Assembly: GCF_003668995.1 (NCBI RefSeq)
Contig: NZ_CP033068.1
Coordinates: 1,674,001 to 1,738,000, forward strand
DNA length: 64,000 nt
Source of the DNA: Flavobacterium sp. 140616W15
GTDB lineage: Bacteria > Bacteroidota > Bacteroidia > Flavobacteriales > Flavobacteriaceae
Direction: 5' to 3'
Each line of letters starts with the position of its first letter. Position 1 is the first letter of the stretch. The translations under genes were made by a program, and so were the position numbers. The notes under the pieces were generated by a model that was given only the letters and a program-made list of their open reading frames with translations, did not search any database and was not told the DNA's origin. This document shows, piece after piece, positions 49,337 through 57,629 of this stretch.

Positions 49337-50574
49337 TTATTCAGCCAATACCTGTTTTGGATAATAATTTTGATTTTCATCTCTATATTCTAATAAAATT
49401 CGCAACTCTTTCTTTTTTTCAAATGAGAGTTTAATTATTTTATCTGCCTCTTTTTTCCAGTCAGAATTTGTTGTTACATCATCATAATTATCATCTTCGG
49501 ATGCCTTTTTTGCTAGTTCTGAAGTTGCATATATATCATCATTTGATATGTATCCAAAACATCCATATGAACCTCCTACGTGGTCGTATCCTTTTAGATC
49601 ATATGTTCCGCCAACATGAATCATTACATCTGTAGCAAATTTTTCCTCTACTCTATGATGGTCTATATTTGTTCCATTAAGTAGTTTTTGAGTTTTTAGT
49701 GGCTGAGCAGGGATTTTTCTTTTACCGAACCGAGTAAATATAAAGGCATCTAAACCTGATCTTGCAACTTTAAATTGATTTGGGTAACTCGGAATCCAGA
49801 AAACTCCATAAAGATTTTGATTCCAATTTTCTGGAATAAAAGCTCTATTCAATAACTCATATTCATTTTTATTATTTTTTCCTAAGTTATACCATGCATC
49901 TCTAGTTACATTAAATGAAAATTGAAATTTACCATCCTTGTTTTTATCATCATAGTTTAGAATTTTGACTTTATAAGTCGGTACTACAACTACCGGATCT
50001 GAAAAAATATAATCTTCTCCTTTTAAACCTTGAATAGTATATCCTGTAATTTCATTAGTAATCACAATTCTTATATGTGGCAATAATACTTCTGCTTCAA
50101 TACAAACTTTTTCACTTGGTTTATTAAAAAAGCATAAACTTTTAATTTGCTTACACTGCTTCCTTTAGGTACATTATAAGAAATAGCATCTAATCCCTTT
50201 ACAGCAACAGCTTCATTTATCTCTCCTTCATCATACTGTATTCCCCATTTTAGGCTCTTAAGTTCTGATTTTTTTGGAGTTCTGCTAAATTCTATTGCTT
50301 CATAATTGTATGCTTTACCTTTTTCTATAATATCAACAGCTTTATTAGTGGAAGGATCTATGGGACCTTTTATTTTTTTAACAAGCAATGTTTTCTCTTC
50401 TTTTTTTGCTTCATAATCCGCAAATTTTTTTCCGCCATCTTTTCCGTAAAAAGTATTTTCTTTTGGAGATTTAAAATCCAATGCTCCTTTAGATGCATCT
50501 TTAGTAATAGATTCCGCTTCCTTATAAGATTTTCCAGATATGTTACGTATTATATTTCCGCTTTCTCCTGCCAT
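49337..50574 (-). pseudogene. T6SS effector with L,D-transpeptidase-like motif (frameshifted)
   Basis: Protein of about 412 residues when one base is restored. The N-terminal half (start 50574) begins MAGESGNIIRNISGKSYKE and is a carrier-like region. The frame shifts at the A-run 50126-50131 (plus strand); an extra base joins KVYAF to FNKPSEKVCIEAEVLLPHIR, the start of the second open frame. The C-terminal domain carries H-x15-S-x-G-C (IHVGG ... GGSYGCFGYI), the catalytic signature of YkuD-type L,D-transpeptidases that rework or cut peptidoglycan crosslinks. It follows vgrG by two bases, so it is a natural cargo of that spike. Family assignment of the catalytic domain is motif-based. Confidence 0.65.
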
Positions 50575-50575
50575 A

Positions 50576-52417
50576 TTACTGCATTTTTACCTGTTTACCG
50601 CTGTTAATATTTACTTGCTTGGCGCTTTCCACATTTATAGATTCTTTAGTACTTATGTAAGAACCTGTTTCCATGTTTTCGGTAATACTTTTAGCTTTAG
50701 AATTTCTACCTATAAGTGCAGTCTCAATAATATTACTTGCTGTAAGATTATAATCTTCACTTGCTATTTCTGTGATACTTTCTCCAGCAATAACATTTAT
50801 ATCTTTTTGTGCTGTAGCTACAATATTTTGTCCTGCTGACATAATTATAGTCTCTCCTGCATTCATCGTAATGTTCTTTGGTGCCGTAACTTCAATATTA
50901 CCATTACCATCCATATACCACTTGTTGCCAGAAGGGTCTTTTACTAAAATACTCGAATCACCTTCGTCAAAAGTAATTGTACTTCCTGTACGGGTATAAA
51001 TGCTTTTGATGTTGTTTTTTATCTTACCGCCAGTACCCGTTTTACCATTAAATAAACTACCAATTACAAATGGCCTGTTGGGGTCGTTATAGCGAAAACC
51101 TAACATAACCTGATCACCCACTTCGGGGATAAAAACCATTCCTCGGTTGGTGGTGACTTCACCACTGGTTCCTGCATCAGGTGTCATTACGCGTAACCAT
51201 GGTGTACGCTGTTGTTTGGTGGCTTGCCATAGCATCTTTACACGTATTCTGCCCTGTCCTTTTGGATCATCATTGGCTACTACTTCTGCTTGTTGCATTT
51301 GAGCTATCGGAAAGCTGATATTTGGCTCTGGTAACTTGCGTATTTTGGCAGGTAGTGCTTTAAAACTATTTTCGTACTCGCCAATGTCGCTTGATTTATG
51401 AGTTATTTCTGTGATAATATAAATCCCTACTTCATTAGTTTCGTAGTTGATTTTGTTAATGTCTTGTCCACTCTTATATGCATCTAATTTGTCTTTTACC
51501 TGCATGGCATCTATGCTAATGCTCATACCTATTCGTAAACTTCTGTTTCGACTAGTTGCGGTTATAAAATTAGATTCTGCAGCGGCACTTTGTTGCCTAT
51601 TTTGCAGTATGGTTTGCAAATACATGTCATCACCAGTGGCAATTCTTCCATATTCTAATGATGATGTAGCATATAGTTTCTGAGAAGCAGTTATAGCATC
51701 AGTACCCAATCTTGGAAATCCTTCTATTTGGTCTCTGGTCTTGGCTTGGTACAGTTTATTTACATCTTCATTATAAGTAAATGCTTCAAATTGGTTGGGA
51801 ATTGCCTGAACAGAAATATTTAGGTTATAAAGGTCTTTGTTGTAAATCAATTTTGTAAATTCCATACTAACATTTGGTTTACCAAAAAAAAGTTTTTCCC
51901 CATCATAATACAACCATTCGTTGTATTGTTTGGCTAAACGTTGTATAAATTGAAAATCTGTTTCGAGATATTGAGTTTGATAACCTAAATTGCTGCCAAA
52001 TTCAGGTTTGATATTGTTTTGCAATTGTTCGCCTGTTGCTGTTTTTATTACTTCCTCAATGATATCTTGTAAATTGGTATCTTCCCAAGAATTGAGTTTT
52101 ACTCCCGATTCAAGAAGTATGGTTTTGGAATAACCCGAAATAATAATTTGGCTTCCCACATGTCCCAATTCTTGGGCATATTGAATATTTGTTACTATTC
52201 CTAAAAAATTATTGTTGTTTTCAAAAGCAATGTGCAAAACCCCTCCCAACCATTTTTGAGCACTCTCTATCGTGTATGCTCTTGGTTTTTCGATTACAGA
52301 ATGCGGAACACTAATTTTAAAATGATGATGTGTATTAATGGTTTGATGCAGCTCGATACTGGTAAAATGTGAGATTTCTTTTCTATTAATACCAAATATT
52401 ATTTTAGGAATGACCAT
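50576..52417 (-). CDS. vgrG: VgrG spike protein (TssI) of type VI secretion system
   Basis: Spike protein of 613 aa that tops the type VI secretion tube. The gp27-like head comprises about residues 1-370 (FQFIQRLAKQYNEWLYYDGEKLFFG near 180); the OB-fold/gp5 base follows with ANDDPKGQGRIRVKMLWQ near 385 and VGDQVMLGFRYNDPNRPFVIGSLF near 435; a beta-helical needle with regular NIVATAQKDINVIAGESI-type repeats (about 500-613) follows. Length and order fit VgrG. It is followed two bases later by an effector gene and preceded by a region with tandem repeats. It lies downstream of tssD, but separated by a terminator. Confidence 0.95.
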   Translation of the reverse strand: MVIPKIIFGINRKEISHFTSIELHQTINTHHHFKISVPHSVIEKPRAYTIESAQKWLGGVLHIAFENNNNFLGIVTNIQYAQELGHVGSQIIISGYSKTILLESGVKLNSWEDTNLQDIIEEVIKTATGEQLQNNIKPEFGSNLGYQTQYLETDFQFIQRLAKQYNEWLYYDGEKLFFGKPNVSMEFTKLIYNKDLYNLNISVQAIPNQFEAFTYNEDVNKLYQAKTRDQIEGFPRLGTDAITASQKLYATSSLEYGRIATGDDMYLQTILQNRQQSAAAESNFITATSRNRSLRIGMSISIDAMQVKDKLDAYKSGQDINKINYETNEVGIYIITEITHKSSDIGEYENSFKALPAKIRKLPEPNISFPIAQMQQAEVVANDDPKGQGRIRVKMLWQATKQQRTPWLRVMTPDAGTSGEVTTNRGMVFIPEVGDQVMLGFRYNDPNRPFVIGSLFNGKTGTGGKIKNNIKSIYTRTGSTITFDEGDSSILVKDPSGNKWYMDGNGNIEVTAPKNITMNAGETIIMSAGQNIVATAQKDINVIAGESITEIASEDYNLTASNIIETALIGRNSKAKSITENMETGSYISTKESINVESAKQVNINSGKQVKMQ

Positions 52418-52472
52418 AATATGTTTAGTTATAAGTTTGATTTTTTTAAATTTTAACTTAAATAGATTATAG

Positions 52473-52502
52473 TCTAAAGTTCTTATTTCTAAAGTTCTTA
52501 TA
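52473..52502. repeat. 15-bp tandem direct repeat upstream of vgrG
   Basis: The unit TCTAAAGTTCTTAT(T/A) occurs twice in direct succession (52473-52487 and 52488-52502), 56 bp before the vgrG start codon. It may be a regulator-binding site. Confidence 0.5.
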
Positions 52503-52588
52503 CCGAATTCGATTTTAAGCTAAAATATCATGTTCTGAAAATAGAAGCAATACTAATCAATGTTTTGTTCAATAAATTATATAATAAA

Positions 52589-52622
52589 AAAACAAGAAGC
52601 GGTATGTTACCACTTCTTGTTT
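52589..52622 (-). terminator. Terminator after tssD
   Basis: An imperfect stem AACAAGAAG.GGTA / TACC.CTTCTTGTT with a 3-nt loop, one mismatch, and a T-run on the minus strand, 17 bp after the tssD stop. It would keep most tssD transcripts separate from vgrG. Confidence 0.7.
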
Positions 52623-52638
52623 GTCAAAAAGGGAAAAA

Positions 52639-53033
52639 TTAAACTCTTGCCCAATTGTTATCTAATGTTGCATTACCTAAAGTAATTTTCTCTGCTGAGA
52701 AAGTGATCTCTGTTACCATTGGAGTTTCTGCCAAAGCATCTAATTGCTCGCTGAAGAAAACAATAAAAGCATTCTCAAAAGAAAGTTCTTTCATTACTTG
52801 CTCAGAGTCAGCTTTAAAAAATTTTACTTTTCCACTTACCGGTTTGTGTTGGCTGTTTACTGCTTGCTCAATAACAGTAGTGTTGTCTGTAGATTTTACT
52901 TTTAATTTAATCTACCTCCTTTAATTTCAGATGAAACTGCTCCTTTACCGTCAGTATGTCTCATCATATCAACTTTTGAAAATAATACTTGGTACTCGTG
53001 TCCTTCGAATTCTAAAATTGCTTTAAATGCCAT
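52639..53033 (-). pseudogene. tssD: TssD (Hcp-like tube protein) of type VI secretion, frameshifted
   Basis: Tube-forming protein of 131 aa when one base is restored. From ATG 53033 it reads MAFKAILEFEGHEYQVLFSKVDM and GGR, then hits TAA. Restoring one T (plus strand) at about 52911 gives GGRIKLKVKSTDNT and the rest of the protein to NNWARV and TAA at 52639. The pattern (short beta barrel, ESTEDTSIIE-like segment, final NNW motif) fits the Bacteroidetes TssD family. The total length with the base restored is exactly 132 codons. It is set off by its own terminator, as expected for a highly expressed tube protein. Confidence 0.8.
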
Positions 53034-53046
53034 AATAAAAATAATT

Positions 53047-53082
53047 AAATTGTAAAATTGTTGAAAATTGTTAAAAATTGTT
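53047..53082. repeat. Helically phased AAATTGT repeats in tssD leader
   Basis: AAATTGT occurs at 53047, 53055, 53065 and 53075, close to one per helical turn, directly upstream of the tssD start codon. Confidence 0.5.
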
Positions 53083-53120
53083 TTTTAGAACCCTCTCTGT
53101 TGTCTGACTAGTATAAACAA

Positions 53121-53160
53121 AAAAAGAAGTATTCTATATGATTTTAGAATACCTCTTTTT
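53121..53160 (-). terminator. Hairpin with T-run upstream of tssD
   Basis: A 16-bp stem with one mismatch (53121-53136 with 53145-53160) and, on the minus strand, seven T. It lies 88 bp before the tssD ATG, so it is either a second terminator of the upstream gene or a leader attenuator for tssD. Confidence 0.55.
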
Positions 53161-53384
53161 GTACTAACGCACTTTTTTGACTTGCTTCTTGTAGGAAGAT
53201 AAAGAGGATTCGCAATCAATATTAACGCGAATATACAACTATAAATAAAATAACCAAGCTAATTTGTAATGTTTTTCATAAAAAAAATAAAAATAAAAAG
53301 TAAAAAAGTAAGAATACAACCCGTTTATATCTAGTCCATTTTATCCCCCTAGCGTGAGCAGTTTCAAAGTAACCCAAAACAAAA

Positions 53385-53408
53385 AAGCTTCAGAGAAATC
53401 TGAAGCTT
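53385..53408 (-). terminator. Terminator hairpin, conserved copy b
   Basis: Perfect 10-bp stem AAGCTTCAGA / TCTGAAGCTT with a tetraloop; minus strand followed by six T. It lies 54 bp after the truC stop. Together with its 3' flank (to about 53455) it is similar to 58991-59063. Confidence 0.8.
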
Positions 53409-53462
53409 GTCTTAGTAACCGAAGCCTTTAAATAGCTAACCAATTTGTTATGAATTAGTATT

Positions 53463-54161
53463 CTATTTATACTTACTCAAATCTAAATTAAGAATAGTCC
53501 CTACTCTGCTAAACTCTTCATTAATCTTTGCATTTAGGATTAGTTGTTTATTATTTATGGGATGATTAAAAATTAACTGATGTGCATGAAGCATCATTCC
53601 TTTCAGATCATAATTCTCTAACCACAATTTATTTTGTTTGTTACAACCATGTGGTCGACTACCTAAAATGGGATGAAAAATATGTTTGAAATGTTTTCGC
53701 AATTGATGCATACGGCCAGTTTCAGGAATCGCTTCTACCAAACAATACCGTGATGTTGGTTTATTATTAAATTCTAACTCAATTTCAGTATTTTGCAAAC
53801 GATGAAAGTATGTTATAGCATTTTGTTTAACATCATCATCATTAATTAAATCATAATCAATCGTTAGTTCTTCGGGAGACCAACCACGCAAAATGGCTAA
53901 ATATTTTTTTTCGACTTCCCGTGTGGCAAAACGATCATTCATAATTTTCAAGACTTCTTTATCCAACGCAAATAACAAAACACCAGATGTTTTTCGGTCT
54001 AACCGATGAATAGGATAAACGTGCTGCCCTCCTATTTGATTTCTCAATTCCTGAATAGCATACACTTTTGCATCACGTGCATAAAATGATTTGTGAACCA
54101 ACAAGCCACTTGGTTTATTAATTGCGATAATATATTCGTCTTGGTAAAGAATTTCTAACAT
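53463..54161 (-). CDS. truC: tRNA pseudouridine synthase, TruC-like (RluA family)
   Basis: Pseudouridine synthase of 232 aa that should convert one uridine of tRNA (U65 for TruC) to pseudouridine. The catalytic motif HRLDRKTSG is at about residue 52-60 with Asp55; the start ILYQDEYIIAINKPSGLLVHKS, RGW near 92, and ETGRMHQLRKHFKHIFHPILG near 143 are standard TruC/RluA sequence. No S4 domain is present, as in TruC. It is conserved housekeeping DNA next to the secretion island and ends in the hairpin at 53385-53408. Confidence 0.85.
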   Translation of the reverse strand: MLEILYQDEYIIAINKPSGLLVHKSFYARDAKVYAIQELRNQIGGQHVYPIHRLDRKTSGVLLFALDKEVLKIMNDRFATREVEKKYLAILRGWSPEELTIDYDLINDDDVKQNAITYFHRLQNTEIELEFNNKPTSRYCLVEAIPETGRMHQLRKHFKHIFHPILGSRPHGCNKQNKLWLENYDLKGMMLHAHQLIFNHPINNKQLILNAKINEEFSRVGTILNLDLSKYK

Positions 54162-54253
54162 TTGGCAAAAGTAAAAGAGATTTCGATTAAAATCATTTTT
54201 ATGACTTATTTGTTTCTATACTTTTCCTTATTTTATTTTAGATCGAAAATAAA

Positions 54254-54275
54254 AAAGAGACTCGAAAGTCTCTTT
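54254..54275 (-). terminator. Terminator after the XRE-like gene
   Basis: AAAGAGACT / AGTCTCTTT 9-bp perfect stem with a CGAA tetraloop; six T on the minus strand. It lies 27 bp past the stop of the gene at 54303. Confidence 0.8.
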
Positions 54276-54302
54276 GTAGAATTAATATCTTTTTATAAAT
54301 GA

Positions 54303-54722
54303 TTATTTGGTAATTAATTTTTCAAGCCTTGCCATCATTTCATCTTTCTCTTTCAGCATACGCTCGTATAATGCTATTTTTTCATCATATAATTGTACAA
54401 TTTTATCAGCGGGATTGAAAGAAGGTTGGTAACTGAATCCAGAAGCAACTGCATTGTCTTTGAAATCTTGGAATGAATAAGTATTTGCAATTACATTCAC
54501 TGCCTGCTCCTCATCAAAATTCTGAAAAGCTTCCACTGGAATTTTAAATACTGCAGATATTTGTTTCAACAGATTATCTTCAATTACATCTTTCTGCTCC
54601 AGCATAGAAATTTTCTTCTGATTCCAGTCTTCTCCCAGATCATAAGCTAATGCCTCCTGTTTTATGTTAAGCATTTCTCTGAAGCGTTTTACGTTTCTTC
54701 CTTGATGTATTTTCTGTTCCAT
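54303..54722 (-). CDS. XRE-type helix-turn-helix protein
   Basis: Protein of 139 aa starting at ATG 54722 (an in-frame ATG at 54788 would add 22 residues but has no advantage). The helix-turn-helix at about 8-65 includes GRNVKRFREMLNIKQEALAYDLG, WNQKKISMLEQKDVI and LKQISAVFKIPVEAFQNF, in Cro/CI-like order. The C-terminal end is a coiled coil (KIALYERMLKEKDEMMARLEKLI), probably for dimerisation. It is a common small Bacteroidetes regulator type, its target unknown. It lies between truC and the radC-like remnant and is not clearly linked to the restriction system. Confidence 0.75.
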   Translation of the reverse strand: MEQKIHQGRNVKRFREMLNIKQEALAYDLGEDWNQKKISMLEQKDVIEDNLLKQISAVFKIPVEAFQNFDEEQAVNVIANTYSFQDFKDNAVASGFSYQPSFNPADKIVQLYDEKIALYERMLKEKDEMMARLEKLITK

Positions 54723-54883
54723 AATGAATATCAATTTTTCTAAAGGCTCAAAGATAAAGCCATTTGGCTTAAAAATCCTGAGTTTCAAAGATAAAAAAAT
54801 ATCTTATAAAACATTCTTTTGTCAGATATTATATCTGCTTTTGTCCTACTCTGGGATGAATCTCTTTCGTGTGATACAAAGAA

Positions 54884-55174
54884 TTAAAAACATAATAAAA
54901 AACAAAGCTTCAGATTTCTCTGAAGCTCTACAACAGTTCCTGCTATTCCTCTGGAGGAGATTTCGTAAATTCTAAGTGTTTTGTCAACTTGATTCATAAA
55001 CAATACTTTTGAACTGCTAGAAGGATTTATTTTACTATAATCCCAAGTTGAAAGAGCCAATTTATATGCATCTTTTGAAGATTTGATTTCTGGTCTTTCA
55101 AAGTTTTTTACTTTCGTTTTGTAGTTCTGTTCAATTTCAAATAAAGTCTGGCAGTTTTGATTTAAAGTTTCCAT
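54884..55174 (-). pseudogene. RadC-like (JAB domain) gene, truncated
   Basis: Ninety-six codons remain. The N-terminal part reads FEIEQNYKTKVKNFERPEIKSSKDAYK and SSKVLFMNQVDKTLRIYEISSRGIAGTVV, the conserved start of the RadC/JAB family found on Bacteroidetes mobile elements. The coding sequence then turns into a hairpin (54906-54927) at the point where the family continues with the JAMM metal-binding motif HNHPSG and the following 60 residues. The catalytic half is missing, and no remnant of it is seen downstream to 54303. It cannot be active as a JAMM protein. Confidence 0.65.
54906..54927 (-). terminator. Terminator hairpin, conserved copy c, at the radC truncation point
   Basis: AGCTTCAGA / TCTGAAGCT with a tetraloop; on the minus strand followed by TTGTTTTTT. 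It sits exactly where radC-like coding stops. Confidence 0.7.
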
Positions 55175-55601
55175 AATTTCTATATTTAAAATTAATTATG
55201 GAACATCTACCAGGAATAGCCTAGTAAACTCAAAATCACCACAATAAAGCAGGTTTTTTTTTCTGAATTTATGGAGTTTTTTTGCTAGTGCCCGCAAACG
55301 ATTCCCGAACTTTGTGAGGAAATTAAATTAAGATATTAGAAGAATAAGGAATCATTTGATAAATGCGTCTTAAAAATACTAATTAAATACTATTTAATTT
55401 AATGAGGTTCTAACTCCTCCGTGATCACTGAAAATAGAACAGCTTACGAAGAGTATGAACTGCTAAATAGAAACTACTCAAAGAAAAACAGACCAAAAAA
55501 GTTTTTTTTGCATAAGCCTCCTCCCTTTTTTTTATTATCAAAGTCTATTCAAAAAAGCTATTTTTGTCAATCGGTATAGAAACATATATAGGAAAAATAA
55601 A
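55175..55601. other. Intergenic region before restriction genes
   Basis: About 430 bp without a supported gene. The -7 element TATTTTTG at 55559-55566 is the only feature I can name. Confidence 0.5.
55559..55566 (+). promoter_or_regulatory. Promoter -7 element (TATTTTTG)
   Basis: Exact TAnnTTTG match 35 bp before the restriction-methylase ATG. No good -33 partner is visible. Confidence 0.45.
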
Positions 55602-57629
55602 ATGAAAGACTGGAATTTAGAAGACAATGTAAATGATTGGGTAAAGTCAGAATTTGCAAGAATTAAGCAAACTAAATATACTGTAGAATCAGCAATGTCT
55701 GATTATCTAAAAAATGCAATTCAACAAGGTGTAATTTTAAAACGTCTCGAACTTGAAGAAGCAGGAGAAACAGAAAAAGGCAAATCTTGGAAGCCCGATT
55801 TTCATTTGGAGACTTTTGATATACCAGTTTTAATTGAAAACAAACTAGGGATTAATAAATTATGGGCAACAAATGGAGATAAAATAAAAAACGATATCAA
55901 ATCCGTTAAAAATTTTGCAGTTAATGGAGCAATCCATTATGCACAATGTGCAATAATGAGTAAAAAATATACCGAAGCAATTGCAATTGGGATATCGGGT
56001 AATAACGCCAACAATGTAACTATCAAAATTTATTATGTCTTCGGCGCAACCGATGAAACTTACAAGTTAATAAATACTTACACTTCATTAGATTTTTTAG
56101 AATCTAAAAAATCATTTACAGAGTTCTATAAAGCAGCAACACTTACAGAAGACGAAAAACATAAAATTTTAATCGACTCGCAAGCAAAGCTACAAGAGTA
56201 TGCAAAGAAACTTAACAAGCTAATGCACAACCATGCAATTACTGCCCCGCAGCGTGTATTATATGTTTCGGGCATGCTTTTAGCAATGCAAGACATTGCA
56301 GAAATTAAAAAAGGTTTAGTACCAGAGGATTTAAAAGGTTTTAATCTCGACAATCAAAGAGACGGAGACAACATTGTAATGCAAATAGAAAATTACCTAA
56401 CATTAAAAGAGATTCCTCAAGATAAAAAAAATCTAATGATGGCATCATTTAGGGAAATTAATAAAGATACTGACCGTGACAAAAAAATAGATTTAGACAC
56501 TATCATTGGAAAATTATTACCTAATATGGCAAGTGTCAATAAACAAATTTTCACTTACATTTACGAAAACATCTTTTTATCTATCGACTCTATGAGTGGC
56601 CATTTAGATATTATGGGAGAAATGTATTCCGAATTTCTAAAATATGCACTTGGAGATGGAAAAGAAATTGGTATCGTGCTAACACCTCCCTATGTTACCA
56701 AAATGATGACACAAATTTTAGAGGTAGACGAAAACTCTAAAGTTATGGACTTAGCAACAGGTTCAGCCGGTTTTCTAATTTCATCTATGGAACTTATGAT
56801 AGATTATGCCGAACAGAAATATGGTAAAAGAACCCAAAAAGCATTAGAAAAAATTGAGCAAATCAAAAAGCACCAACTACTTGGTGTTGAGTTAGACGCT
56901 CAAATGTTTACACTTGCATCTACTAACATGATTTTGCGTGGCGATGGTTCCAGTAACATTAGGAAAGGCTCGTCTTTTAAAGAACCTGCTGAACTTTACA
57001 AAACATTTAACGCAGATAAATTATTACTTAATCCACCATTTAGCTTCAAGGAAAATGGAATGCCTTTTATTTTGTTTGGTCTTGAAAATATGCAAATTGG
57101 CGGCAAAGCCGCAATTATCATTCAAGATTCAGCAGGAAACGGTCGAGGTGTAGAAAGTTGTAAAGCTATTCTTGCTCAAAATCAGTTATTAGCAAGTATC
57201 AAAATGCCGATAGATTTATTTATACCAATGGCAGGAGTTCAAACATCTATTTATGTTATCGAGCATACAGGCAAATCACACGATTATAAAAAGCAAGTAA
57301 AATTTATTGATTTTAGAAACGATGGTTACAAACGCACAAAACGAAGCCTTATTGAGATAGATAATCCTGCACAACGCTACAATGATATAATTGAAATATA
57401 TAAAAATGGAGCTACAGCAGATGTTTCTCCCACTTTATGGAATTTGAAACAAACTGTTGTAATGAGTGTTATAACCAATAAAGGGGATGATTGGAATTAT
57501 GACCAATATCAAAAAATTGACACCAAGCCAACATTACAGGATTTCAAAAAAACCATAGGTGATTATCTCGCTTGGGAGGTTTCAAGCATTCTCAAACAAC
57601 AAAACGAAAGCAAAAGTTTGGGAAAGTAG
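55602..57629 (+). CDS. Restriction-modification protein with N6-adenine methylase, BcgI-like
   Basis: Protein of 675 aa combining a possible nuclease with an HsdM-like DNA methyltransferase. The N-terminal part has a PD-(D/E)xK-like arrangement (KPDF near 65, then LIENK near 80), and the methylase shows motif [12 protein letters not shown] near 385 and the catalytic NPPF near 475, an adenine-N6 methylase of the gamma class. The size matches BcgIA (the cutting-and-methylating subunit of BcgI), and a specificity-subunit gene follows. The stop TAG is at 57627-57629. One base inserted after 57626 would read on as [13 protein letters not shown] into the next gene, giving a single 1052-residue R-M-S chain. 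Type IIB or IIG class is favoured over classical type I, as no HsdR gene is seen. Confidence 0.8.
   Translation: MKDWNLEDNVNDWVKSEFARIKQTKYTVESAMSDYLKNAIQQGVILKRLELEEAGETEKGKSWKPDFHLETFDIPVLIENKLGINKLWATNGDKIKNDIKSVKNFAVNGAIHYAQCAIMSKKYTEAIAIGISGNNANNVTIKIYYVFGATDETYKLINTYTSLDFLESKKSFTEFYKAATLTEDEKHKILIDSQAKLQEYAKKLNKLMHNHAITAPQRVLYVSGMLLAMQDIAEIKKGLVPEDLKGFNLDNQRDGDNIVMQIENYLTLKEIPQDKKNLMMASFREINKDTDRDKKIDLDTIIGKLLPNMASVNKQIFTYIYENIFLSIDSMSGHLDIMGEMYSEFLKYALGDGKEIGIVLTPPYVTKMMTQILEVDENSKVMDLATGSAGFLISSMELMIDYAEQKYGKRTQKALEKIEQIKKHQLLGVELDAQMFTLASTNMILRGDGSSNIRKGSSFKEPAELYKTFNADKLLLNPPFSFKENGMPFILFGLENMQIGGKAAIIIQDSAGNGRGVESCKAILAQNQLLASIKMPIDLFIPMAGVQTSIYVIEHTGKSHDYKKQVKFIDFRNDGYKRTKRSLIEIDNPAQRYNDIIEIYKNGATADVSPTLWNLKQTVVMSVITNKGDDWNYDQYQKIDTKPTLQDFKKTIGDYLAWEVSSILKQQNESKSLGK

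Larger units (their letters stand above)
53034..53462. other. Regulatory region of tssD and truC terminator
   Basis: About 430 bp without a gene. It holds AAATTGT motifs at 53047, 53055, 53065 and 53075 in the tssD leader (8-10 bp spacing), a hairpin at 53121-53160, and the repeated hairpin at 53385-53408. Confidence 0.6.

Noticed and set aside
50071..50083. Two separate small genes after vgrG
   Set aside because: They overlap by a few bases in different frames and join at an A-run into one sensible protein.
55569..55578. AATCGGTATA, the half of the TetR operator, before the restriction genes
   Set aside because: Only 10 of 16 bases match and the second half is missing; a chance match near a -7 element is likely.
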